DNA of 13,312 nucleotides from JABFXC01 sp045804265 (GCA_045804265.1 JBJMNK010000126.1:1-13312), one strand, 5' to 3'. Counted from the stretch's first letter, positions 6,927 to 13,278 are shown. The notes: generated from the letters alone by a model not told the origin. Made by a program: numbers and translations.

Positions 6927-8768
6927 ATGCGCCATGCACGCGTTGCGTCAGGGATGTTGGTCACCGGGCTCGCCTGCCTCTCCGGTGCCACCGCGGTTGC
7001 ATGGCGCGCCGAGCCGCGACCGACCGCCAGCAGCTACACGATCGCGTTCAAGAGCTTCGCTCCGAACAACACCGACATCTTCATCGCCGATGGCGACGGC
7101 GGGCATGTCCGGCCGCTCGTGCCGGATACGGCGCTCGATTACGATGCATCCTTCTCGTCCGATGGACGATGGATCGTCTTCACGTCCCATCGCTCCGGGA
7201 CAGCACGCATCTATCGCGTTCACCCCGATGGCTCCGGGCTCGAGCCGCTGACCGACGGGTCCGCGTTCGCCGATCAGGGCGCTCTCTCTCCGGACGGAAA
7301 GACGCTGGCGTTCGTCTCGAGCACGAGCGGCCAGGCCGACATATGGATTCTGGACCTCGCAACGCGCGCGTCGCGCGACGTGACATCGCATCCCTCGGGC
7401 GATTTCCGGCCGGCATGGTCGCCTGACGGAAAGTGGATCGCCTTCTCGTCCGATCGTGACGCGCCGCGGACGGCATGTCCGAACACCACCGCGCCCGGCC
7501 CGGCGCCATTCGTGACTCCGCAGTACCTCGGCGTCTACGTCGTGCACCCCGACGGCTCCGGGCTGCGTCGCGTCAGCGCTGTGACCGAGACCGCCGGGAC
7601 ACCGCACTGGTCGCCTGACGGCGCGCGCGTCGCGTTCTGGGCCGGTGATCCCGAGCAGATCTGCGGCGGCGGACTGATATTTGGTAGCGGAACGACACAA
7701 ATCGTGTCGGTGGACGTGACATCGGGCGCGCGCGAGACGCTGACCGTCGGCGCCGGCCTCAAGATATTCCCGCGCTGGATGAGCGCGACACGGATCGCGT
7801 ACGTGATGCGTGACAGCCTTCGATTCACCGATGGCCCGAGTGTCGCTGGTGAGTTCGACGCGCCCGACTGGTCTCCCGATCATCGCCTCATGGTCTTTCA
7901 CCGCGAGATGGATCCGCGCGGCGATCGCGATCGTCCCTTCCAGTCGTGGCCAAGCCTCGATTCGCGATTCGCGCTGCTGCGTGTGCCCGATGCGTCGTCG
8001 TTCTCGCCGGCGGGCGATCGCATGGTCTACATGCTGACCAACTTCGCGGGACAGGTTCGCAATGGCACGCTCGTCGTCGCGAACACGGACGGGTCGGATC
8101 GGCGGGCAATCTACGCCGGTCCGCTGACGCAGGACATGACTGGACCGGCCTGGTCACCGCGCGGCGACGCGATCGCGTTCGGCACCGGCGGCTTCTTTCA
8201 GCGCGCGCAGATCCAGCCCGCGCAGCTGATGACCGTCGCCGTCGATGGCAGCGGCTTGAGCCGCCTAACGCGAGACAGCGCCAACAGCGGCATGCCGAGC
8301 TGGTCGCCCGATGGGAAGCATGTCGTCTTTCGCCGCGCGAACGGCACCAAGCGGAATCTCTACCTGCTCGACGTGGCGACGGGCGCGGTGCGAAAGATCG
8401 AAACCGGCTCGGACTTCGACACCTTTCCGACCTGGTCGCCGCGCGGCGATTGGATCGCCTTCACCAGCAAGCGCGACAGCGACTACGAGATCTATCGCAT
8501 CCGCCCTGACGGCACTGGTCTCGAGCGCCTGACGACGTCGCCCGGGAACGATGCGCATCCGTCGTTCTCTCCCGATGGCGAGTGGATCGCGTTCGCGACT
8601 GCTCGCCAAGGCTTCAAGGACGAAGCCGTTCAGCTGCTCCTTTCGGCGACGTTCCAGCCATACGGCGAGATTGCGGTGATGCATGCCGACGGTTCAGCGT
8701 TGCGACTTCTCACCGACAACTCGACCGAGGAAGGCGCGCCGTCGTGGGTTCCACAGCGGCGACCGTGA
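6927..8768 (+). CDS. exported TolB-like PD40 beta-propeller protein
   Basis: This 613-residue protein has a signal peptide (MRHARVASGMLVTGLACLSGATAVAWR) and then a run of PD40/TolB-type blades throughout. Typical copies are SFSSDGRWIVFTSHR, LSPDGKTLAFVSS, AWSPDGKWIAFSSDRD, HWSPDGARVAFWAGD, DWSPDHRLMVFHRE, AWSPRGDAIAFGTGG, SWSPDGKHVVFRRAN, TWSPRGDWIAFTSKRDSDYEIYRIRPDGTGLERLT and SFSPDGEWIAFATARQ. The number of repeats suggests two propellers, or one large one. There is no C-terminal peptidase or amidohydrolase domain, unlike many longer PD40 proteins, and no Pal/TolA genes are nearby, so I do not call it TolB. Such propellers usually act as protein-interaction platforms in the periplasm. Its stop overlaps the next start by four bases (GTGA). 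Confidence 0.85.
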   Translation: MRHARVASGMLVTGLACLSGATAVAWRAEPRPTASSYTIAFKSFAPNNTDIFIADGDGGHVRPLVPDTALDYDASFSSDGRWIVFTSHRSGTARIYRVHPDGSGLEPLTDGSAFADQGALSPDGKTLAFVSSTSGQADIWILDLATRASRDVTSHPSGDFRPAWSPDGKWIAFSSDRDAPRTACPNTTAPGPAPFVTPQYLGVYVVHPDGSGLRRVSAVTETAGTPHWSPDGARVAFWAGDPEQICGGGLIFGSGTTQIVSVDVTSGARETLTVGAGLKIFPRWMSATRIAYVMRDSLRFTDGPSVAGEFDAPDWSPDHRLMVFHREMDPRGDRDRPFQSWPSLDSRFALLRVPDASSFSPAGDRMVYMLTNFAGQVRNGTLVVANTDGSDRRAIYAGPLTQDMTGPAWSPRGDAIAFGTGGFFQRAQIQPAQLMTVAVDGSGLSRLTRDSANSGMPSWSPDGKHVVFRRANGTKRNLYLLDVATGAVRKIETGSDFDTFPTWSPRGDWIAFTSKRDSDYEIYRIRPDGTGLERLTTSPGNDAHPSFSPDGEWIAFATARQGFKDEAVQLLLSATFQPYGEIAVMHADGSALRLLTDNSTEEGAPSWVPQRRP

Positions 8769-9361
8769 CGGAACTCATCGTGCGCGGCTTCCCGGTTCGA
8801 ATCGCAAACAAGTGGCCGAGCGTCGACACAGCGTTCGTGACCAAGCGACTCGACGCCGCACTGGCGCTGCTGGAGGAGTTCGTCCCGCGCAGCTTCCATC
8901 GGATGCGCAGCGACGTCCGCGAGTTCGTGGTCCTGCGGTACCCCTGTCGCGGCGCCTACTTCCCCGGGCAGCGCGCGATCATGACCGAGCTGACATTTCT
9001 TGCCCGGGCCCCGGAGTTCAGCGAGGCCCAGGTGGCCGCGTCGATTCTTCACGAGGCGACCCACGCCCGCATCTACGCGATGCTCCGTGCGCCAACATCG
9101 CACGATGCGCCGCGTGAGGAGCGGATATGCCGCGAAGCGGAGCTGCGATTCGGGGCGGCGCTCCCGCACGAACTCGGCGCGCCCGTCATCACCCGTGCAG
9201 TCGAATCGCTCGCGCTGAGCGACGAAGACGTCGCCCCTGTCGTGGATTGGCGCCGAGCGCAGCTCAACAAGGACGTGGCCGACCTCGAGAGCCTGGACAT
9301 GCCGCGATGGATGAAGCGGGCGGCGATTGCGGTGCGGAAATGGCGCGAAGGCAACGGTTGA
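8765..9361 (+). CDS. HExxH metallopeptidase-like protein
   Basis: This 198-residue protein carries SILHEATHARIYAM (93-106), a zinc-binding HExxH (His96, Glu97, His100). Downstream is EERICREAELRFG (118-130), where Glu124 or Glu126 could be the third ligand of a gluzincin-like site. No signal peptide or membrane segment is seen, so it is probably cytoplasmic. It does not match a peptidase family I can name, and the HEATHAR pattern also occurs in families not shown to cut proteins. The GTG at 8765 overlaps the PD40 stop (GTGA), and the gene overlaps the next by one base (TGATG, 9359-9363), which implies a single transcript with coupled translation. An ATG at 8582 in the same frame lies inside the PD40 gene and is less likely. 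Confidence 0.7.
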   Translation: MTELIVRGFPVRIANKWPSVDTAFVTKRLDAALALLEEFVPRSFHRMRSDVREFVVLRYPCRGAYFPGQRAIMTELTFLARAPEFSEAQVAASILHEATHARIYAMLRAPTSHDAPREERICREAELRFGAALPHELGAPVITRAVESLALSDEDVAPVVDWRRAQLNKDVADLESLDMPRWMKRAAIAVRKWREGNG

Positions 9362-10071
9362 TGGTGAGCGGCGTCCCACGCTGGCTGCAGCCGTTGAGAG
9401 TCGTGGTCCGACTCACTGCTGACACGGTACTCGTTGCGATGCTCATGTTCTTCGCCGCGGGAACGCTCGCCTGGCGGAGGGCGTGGGCACTGCTGGCGGT
9501 GCTGTTTCTCATCCGTGCCCTCGGTGCCCTCGCCGTCTACCGCGTCAACCCCGCCCTGATGCGTGATCGCGCCGGGCTTCCAGCGCACAAGGAACAGTCG
9601 CCGGCGGACCGTGTCCTCCTGCTCAGCGTGTTGGCGACGGGATTTCTTGGATTGCCGATCATCGCGGGGCTCGATGCGTTTCGATGGCATGCGCTGCCCG
9701 AGCCGGCGCCCGGGATCGCAGGGCTGGGCCTCGCGCTGTTCGCGATGGGCTGGACCCTCAAGAACCTCGCACTTCGGGAGAACGCGTTCGCGATCGCGGT
9801 CGTCCGTGTGCAGAGCGAGCGCGCGCACGCGGTCGCAGACTCAGGACCGTACGCGGTCGTTCGCCACCCGTTCTACGCCGCGGATCCGCTGATCCTCGTC
9901 GGCCTCGGCCTATGGCTGCAGTCGTACGTCGCGGCGCTGTGCGCACTGGTCCCGATCGCGATCATGCTCGTCCGCCTGCGACTGGAGGAGCGCGTCCTTC
10001 GGCGTGAGTTCCCGGGTTACACGGCCTATGCAGCGCGCGTGCGATTCCGGCTCCTTCCGGGTATCTGGTAG
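9361..10071 (+). CDS. isoprenylcysteine carboxyl methyltransferase (ICMT/PEMT) family membrane protein
   Basis: This 236-residue integral membrane protein has about five hydrophobic spans. The C-terminal half has the ICMT/PEMT family signature: the DSGPYAVVRHPFYAADPLILVGLGLWLQS stretch (RHPxY at 168-172), then LRLEERVLRREFPGYTAYAARVRFRLLPGIW (206-236), with the EE pair (209-210) and the GY...Y...R run that contributes to SAM binding in this family. The family methylates prenylcysteines or lipids at the cytoplasmic membrane. In bacteria the substrate is mostly unknown. It is the third gene of the PD40/metallopeptidase unit, sharing a base with the gene before it. Confidence 0.8.
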   Translation: MVSGVPRWLQPLRVVVRLTADTVLVAMLMFFAAGTLAWRRAWALLAVLFLIRALGALAVYRVNPALMRDRAGLPAHKEQSPADRVLLLSVLATGFLGLPIIAGLDAFRWHALPEPAPGIAGLGLALFAMGWTLKNLALRENAFAIAVVRVQSERAHAVADSGPYAVVRHPFYAADPLILVGLGLWLQSYVAALCALVPIAIMLVRLRLEERVLRREFPGYTAYAARVRFRLLPGIW

Positions 10072-10079
10072 GAGCGGGC

Positions 10080-10262
10080 CTGCTCCGCTGGCTCACGCGA
10101 CCGATTTCGGCCGAGGCGCGGGCAGCGCGCGCGGAGATGAAGCCGGCGGTGACGCCGATCGAGACTGAGCGACGGCCGGGGAAGTTGGGCGAATTGTGGG
10201 CGCGCTTCTATGCCGCGGAGCAGCGGCTCGACGCGGCGACGGCCCGTGATGCCGAGCGGTAA
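10080..10262 (+). CDS. possible small protein (41-60 residues)
   Basis: A short frame just after the methyltransferase gene ends at TAA 10260-10262. Its codons keep a strongly G/C third base throughout, as real genes here do. From a CTG start at 10080, with GGAG upstream at 10071-10074, it reads LRWLTRPISAEARAARAEM... and then ETERRPGKLGELWARFYAAEQ, a charged helical peptide of 60 residues. The only ATG (10137) gives 41 residues and has no well-spaced ribosome site. It could be a fragment of a longer lost gene. No family is recognised. Confidence 0.3.
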   Translation: MLRWLTRPISAEARAARAEMKPAVTPIETERRPGKLGELWARFYAAEQRLDAATARDAER

Positions 10263-10286
10263 CGGGCACGAACATCGGGACCGTTA
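10260..10286 (+). other. short inverted repeat TAACGG/CCGTTA
   Basis: TAACGG (10260-10265, containing the stop of the small frame) pairs with CCGTTA (10281-10286), followed by GG. The ends look like attC box cores but the span is only about 30 bases, too short for attC, and no T-run follows. The rest of 10287-10367 shows nothing recognisable. Confidence 0.3.
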
Positions 10287-10367
10287 GGAAGGACGAACTC
10301 GGAGGCGCGTGGTCTGGCGAACCGCGTCTTTCCGCATCGTCTTCCGGGCAAACGAACCGCGCCAACG

Positions 10368-10497
10368 GCCTAACGCTCGGTGAAGCCGGCACGGGATGTA
10401 TCGAGGGCTCCCGGCGTCGGCGGGACGCTCGACCGACTTGCGACCGGCTGGCCGCCGGTCGCAGATTCTTCGCTGTCGGGTCGCCGCAGCGTTGAAT
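10368..10497 (+). repeat. divergent attC-like site (130 bp)
   Basis: The 5' half GCCTAACGCTCGGTGAAGCC (10368-10387) clearly follows the 5' arm of the main attC family (CTAACGATCGCTGAAGC). The 3' end is CAGCGTTGAAT, fitting GTTRRRY, and AACGCT (10372-10377) pairs with AGCGTT (10488-10493). The centre lacks the shared 15-mer and contains its own stem (CCGGCTGGCCGCCGG). It would mark the left end of the cassette carrying the next gene. Confidence 0.5.
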
Positions 10498-10524
10498 CCC
10501 ACTTTCTGACCGGTGCTCGTGCGT

Positions 10525-11127
10525 ATGTCATTCGCGACGTCCGTCGGCAGTGACAACCCATTCGGCTTCGCGCTGCTCCTGATCCTCCTGGTCCTGCTGA
10601 TGGCAGCGTGGGTGATCTTCGCGGCGAGTCGCTTCATGCAAGGAGGCATCGTGGAACGACCGGAGCGCGTCCCGCAGCTCTATGGCTATACCGCCTGCCT
10701 CGTCGGCCTGCTCTGGGCCCTCTCGAGCGCAGTGTCGCTCGTCAACCACCTGCTCGAGCGGAGTGATCCCGCGCTCGCCGCAACTTCAAGCTTCCCCGCC
10801 TATGATGAGCCCTCGGTGACGTCGTTCGAGGCCTTCCGCGCGACGTACGATCGCGCCCGGCGCTTCGGCAGCCCCGACGCGGCAACGGCCCTGCCGGCAG
10901 ACTCCATTCCGGAGGCTGAGCTCAAGCGGCGCTACGAGGCGCTTCGGCCGGATCACATTCACCAGGCGGAGTACCGAACGCGCAATGCGATCGTGGAAAG
11001 CCTGCTCGGCTTGATTCTTGGCGCCGGCCTGTTCGTCTTTCATTGGCGTTGGCTCCGCCGCCGCGGGCTCGACCTCGAAGCAGTGCGCCTGACGGCCACA
11101 GGGCCACGACCCGTGGGTGGCGCGTAA
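10525..11127 (+). CDS. cassette-encoded membrane protein, unknown function
   Basis: This product of about 200 residues has three hydrophobic spans: FGFALLLILLVLLMAAWVIFAA near the N-terminus, LYGYTACLVGLLWALSSAVSLVNHLL, and near the C-terminus AIVESLLGLILGAGLFVFHWRWLRRRG. Between the second and third lies a charged, probably extracytoplasmic loop of about 80 residues with helix-forming stretches. No enzyme motif is visible. The start may be ATG 10525 or the in-frame GTG 10513; neither has a clear ribosome site. The stop is four bases before the next CTAAC box, the usual cassette arrangement. Confidence 0.65.
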   Translation: MSFATSVGSDNPFGFALLLILLVLLMAAWVIFAASRFMQGGIVERPERVPQLYGYTACLVGLLWALSSAVSLVNHLLERSDPALAATSSFPAYDEPSVTSFEAFRATYDRARRFGSPDAATALPADSIPEAELKRRYEALRPDHIHQAEYRTRNAIVESLLGLILGAGLFVFHWRWLRRRGLDLEAVRLTATGPRPVGGA

Positions 11128-11131
11128 CCAC

Positions 11132-11338
11132 GCCTAACGGTATTCCCGGCACGATGCCGCAACGACCATGTTGCGTCGAGTCGCACGACCGCGGTCGAGC
11201 GGGAAGACGCCGCCGTGCCAATCAGGCTACCCTGTCGCCATAATTTGCCGGCTCGCTGAACGCGCAACTCCTGATGCACCGTCTCGTCGCGTATTGCCTC
11301 ATGCCCAGGACGAGGGGTAGAATCTCGTAGCGTTAGGC
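11132..11338 (+). other. long attC-like region (207 bp) with good end boxes
   Basis: GCCTAAC (11132-11138) begins four bases after a stop codon and GTTAGGC ends at 11338, so the ends fit attC and the CTAACG/CGTTAG termini pair. The length exceeds the usual attC range, the L arms pair poorly, and the shared 15-mer is absent. It may be two decayed sites, an attC with an insertion, or a gene-less cassette remnant. No open frame of note lies inside. Confidence 0.35.
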
Positions 11339-11352
11339 CGCGGGCACGAGCC

Positions 11353-11381
11353 TTGATGCATATTAGATCGTTCTGTCTAAT
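11353..11381 (+). promoter_or_regulatory. sigma70-like promoter within the cassette junction
   Basis: TTGATG (11353-11358), exactly 17 bases, then TCTAAT (11376-11381): 4/6 and 5/6 to the consensus, in an AT-rich island amid GC-rich DNA. Transcription would start about 11388, giving a leader of roughly 40 bases before ATG 11431. An inverted repeat ATTAGA (11362-11367)/TCTAAT (11376-11381) overlaps the -10 and could be an operator. Confidence 0.5.
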
Positions 11382-11385
11382 TACC

Positions 11386-11392
11386 GTTAGGC
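11386..11392 (+). other. extra attC 3'-type box GTTAGGC
   Basis: A second GTTAGGC, followed by CGC as at 11332-11338, lies 54 bases further on. No separate attC 5' box at proper distance accompanies it. The two boxes flank the promoter described at 11353-11381. Confidence 0.4.
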
Positions 11393-11430
11393 CGCACCAG
11401 CAACCAGCGCAATCGAGGGCGAGGGTCGAT

Positions 11431-12018
11431 ATGGAGGCTCAGTGGGGATTCGGGGTCATTCTCGTCTTGATTGGATGGGTTGTCAGCTATCGTTTTGGAC
11501 TGAGCGCCGGTCGCACGCGGGCCAAAGAAGAGTTGGCGGCCCGCCGAAGCCAATTAGCCACGGGCCTGTTGGTCGAGCTGCGAACGCTGGAGCAGTTCCT
11601 ACGGAGGCTCCGATCTGCAACTCAACCGTTGAATGCATATTGGTTCCTCCCGACCCCTTACCTAACGGCCAAGCTGCCCCAAATCGATATTCTTTCCGCG
11701 CCGACCGTTCGCGCGTTGATGATGCTGCACGGCATCATCGCGGACATCTCGTCATTCCGAGAGCGGTATGAAGGCGGGGGGACGCACGGTGAACGCCAAC
11801 AGTGGTACGTGCGCCTGAAGTCAACCTTTGCACTCCGACACATGCGCGAGTGTAAAGATCAGCTGGTTGCTGACGGCGGACTACTGCCAGCGTCGCAGGA
11901 CACGGCCACAGTAAATTACCCTGAGTTGCCAGAGCTGCCGCCACGCATATTCCCTGAAATGCAGTTCGATTACGACTCTGCGGGGAATATCTTGTCGCCC
12001 GACGGCCGGCCCGAGTAG
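11431..12018 (+). CDS. cassette-encoded membrane-anchored protein, unknown function
   Basis: This 195-residue protein has one N-terminal membrane span (WGFGVILVLIGWVVSYRFGL, about 5-24) followed by a basic, helical juxtamembrane stretch (SAGRTRAKEELAARRSQLATGLLVELRTLEQFLRRL). A soluble domain of about 130 residues follows, with YWFLPTPYLTAKLPQIDIL and an aromatic, proline-rich end (PELPELPPRIFPEMQFDYD). The charge pattern puts the soluble part in the cytoplasm. No known family is recognised. ATG 11431 is preferred because the span then lies at the N-terminus and GAGGG lies upstream. A TTG at 11353 would run through the promoter-like element and the GTTAGGC box. The stop is 13 bases before attC. 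Confidence 0.7.
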   Translation: MEAQWGFGVILVLIGWVVSYRFGLSAGRTRAKEELAARRSQLATGLLVELRTLEQFLRRLRSATQPLNAYWFLPTPYLTAKLPQIDILSAPTVRALMMLHGIIADISSFRERYEGGGTHGERQQWYVRLKSTFALRHMRECKDQLVADGGLLPASQDTATVNYPELPELPPRIFPEMQFDYDSAGNILSPDGRPE

Positions 12019-12031
12019 GTGCGCGCAGGTG

Positions 12032-12128
12032 CCCTAACGATCGCTGAAGCTGACAAAGCACCTCTTCTGAAGCTCGCTGCGCTCGCCATTGTGAGGTGTG
12101 CTTTGCAGCTTAGCTCTAGGCGTTAGAC
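12032..12128 (+). repeat. integron attC site 6 (97 bp)
   Basis: The 5' box is CCCTAAC (12032-12038) and the 3' box GTTAGAC (12122-12128). The arms AAGCTGACAAAGCACC and GTGTGCTTTGCAGCTT pair with the single extrahelical A and a two-base bulge further in. The 15-mer GCTCGCTGCGCTCGC sits at 12073-12087. It is nearly identical to the site at 13152-13248. Confidence 0.92.
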
Positions 12129-12161
12129 GGCATCGGCCAGCTACGGAGCGCGGAGTCGTGG

Positions 12162-12611
12162 ATGAATGTCAACATGGCGCATGCGATACGCCGATGGCTC
12201 AGCGAGTCCGGCCTCTACGTCGCTCTGTGGGTGGCCGGCGTTGCGTCGGCGCTTAACGCCGGCCGCGATCCGGGGTATTGGTGGGATTGGCGAGAGGCTT
12301 GGCCCTATCCGTGGGCCGAGACGCTGATAACCATTGCAGTCATCACGGTTGAAGTAGCCGCGCTCCGTGCGTGGTTGGGACCGCGGTCGAGAACGACGGC
12401 CTTGTGGCGCTGGCTGACAGCGGCCGTTGTCTTTGTAGCCGTCGCGGCCTGGGTGGTTGTCCACCGATGGACCGACCAACCCGGGTGGGTCTACGCACGC
12501 TCGCAGCTAACAGGCCTCATCGCCCTCGGGCTTATCGTTCGGCTGGCCTACGAGATGCTTCGGCGAGCAGTCCGATACGCCACGCGAGCGCGTCTGGCCA
12601 AGCATCCGTGA
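12162..12611 (+). CDS. cassette-encoded four-span membrane protein
   Basis: This 149-residue protein is largely hydrophobic, with four likely spans: SGLYVALWVAGVASAL, WAETLITIAVITVEVAALRAWL, WRWLTAAVVFVAVAAWVVVHRW and LTGLIALGLIVRLAYEML. It has tryptophan-rich loops (RDPGYWWDWREAWPYPW) and a basic C-terminal tail (RRAVRYATRARLAKHP), so both ends probably face the cytoplasm. No family is recognised. ATG 12162 has GGAG about nine bases upstream; ATG 12174 is an alternative. The stop is seven bases before the next attC. Confidence 0.65.
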   Translation: MNVNMAHAIRRWLSESGLYVALWVAGVASALNAGRDPGYWWDWREAWPYPWAETLITIAVITVEVAALRAWLGPRSRTTALWRWLTAAVVFVAVAAWVVVHRWTDQPGWVYARSQLTGLIALGLIVRLAYEMLRRAVRYATRARLAKHP

Positions 12612-12618
12612 GCATGCC

Positions 12619-12713
12619 GTCTAACGATCGCTGAAGCTGACAAGCGATCTATTGAAGCTCGCTGCGCTCGCAACTTGTATGATTCGCTTGCAGCTTAGCT
12701 CTAGGCGTTAGGC
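12619..12713 (+). repeat. integron attC site 7 (95 bp)
   Basis: The 5' box is GTCTAAC (12619-12625) and the 3' box GTTAGGC (12707-12713). The arms AAGCTGACAAGCGA and TCGCTTGCAGCTT pair with one extrahelical A. The inner stem CAAGCG is specific to this copy and is matched on both sides. The shared 15-mer is present at 12657-12671. Confidence 0.92.
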
Positions 12714-12727
12714 CGTTCACGGGCTCC

Positions 12728-12733
12728 GGAGGA
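12728..12733 (+). promoter_or_regulatory. strong Shine-Dalgarno for the lipoprotein-like gene
   Basis: GGAGGA ends four bases before ATG 12738. It is the clearest ribosome site among the cassette genes, most of which have none, and it fixes this start. Confidence 0.7.
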
Positions 12734-12737
12734 CAAA

Positions 12738-13136
12738 ATGGGGCAAACGTTCCAGGGTGTGATGCGCCGCCTGCTATCTGTGGGGCGCATGCTTGCCCTC
12801 GTCGGCACTCTGGCGTGCGCCGAATGGCGCGTCGAAATGGTCCCGCCGGCCGGGAGCCGAGCGGCGAGTCGACTGCCCTCACGCATCCGGATACAGACGC
12901 AAGGCGGACAATCGATCATCATCTGGGATCCAAAGATCCGCGATGACACACTCATTGGTTTCACCGCCGACGGGGCGCGACGCATGCGCTCGGCACCCGT
13001 TCGAGTTGCGGTCGCGGATGTGCAGCAGTTTGAGGCGCTCCGCGCACGCCCCGCCACGTCCGCCGCGCTGACACTCGGGTTGCTCGTGGGGGCGATGGTC
13101 GGTGTCGACGTGGTATTGCGCCGTGCCGGGTCGTAG
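12738..13136 (+). CDS. cassette-encoded lipoprotein-like membrane protein
   Basis: This 132-residue protein has a basic N-terminus (MGQTFQGVMRRLLSVGR), then MLALVGTLACAEW, which reads as a possible lipobox with the Cys at residue 30. The middle has short strands: RIRIQTQGGQSIIIWDPKIRDDTLIGFT and RSAPVRVAVADVQQFEALRA. This resembles the small 'barrel then helix' proteins that begin with a Sm- or SH3-like strand set. A C-terminal hydrophobic segment, SAALTLGLLVGAMVGVDVVL, ends in RRAGS. The double anchoring (lipid plus C-terminal span) is inferred. Function is unknown. The stop lies 15 bases before attC, and transcription probably reads through from upstream cassettes. Confidence 0.65.
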   Translation: MGQTFQGVMRRLLSVGRMLALVGTLACAEWRVEMVPPAGSRAASRLPSRIRIQTQGGQSIIIWDPKIRDDTLIGFTADGARRMRSAPVRVAVADVQQFEALRARPATSAALTLGLLVGAMVGVDVVLRRAGS

Positions 13137-13151
13137 CGAATCGAGCGGCCG

Positions 13152-13248
13152 GCCTAACGATCGCTGAAGCTGACAAAGCACCTTCACGGTAGCTCGCTGC
13201 GCTCGCCATTATGAGACGTGCTTTGCAGCTTAGCTCTAGGCGTTAGAC
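13152..13248 (+). repeat. integron attC site 8 (97 bp)
   Basis: The 5' box is GCCTAAC (13152-13158) and the 3' box GTTAGAC (13242-13248). The arms AAGCTGACAAAGCAC and GTGCTTTGCAGCTT pair with one extrahelical A. The 15-mer GCTCGCTGCGCTCGC is at 13192-13206. It differs from the 12032 site mainly in the centre. Confidence 0.92.
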
Positions 13249-13278
13249 GGCAGCACTCACTGGCTTCCTGGTGTGTCG

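Noticed and set aside
6948..7901. 317-codon minus-strand frame opposite the PD40 gene
   Set aside because: Antisense shadow; the + strand holds well-formed PD40 repeats.
8263..8269. GCCTAAC within the PD40 gene
   Set aside because: Part of the normal SRLTRD repeat coding; no partner box.
36..13248. Repeated elements read as a CRISPR array or REP-type intergenic repeats
   Set aside because: Copies are separated by whole genes rather than short spacers, lie only after stop codons on one strand, and have attC end boxes with a single extrahelical base.
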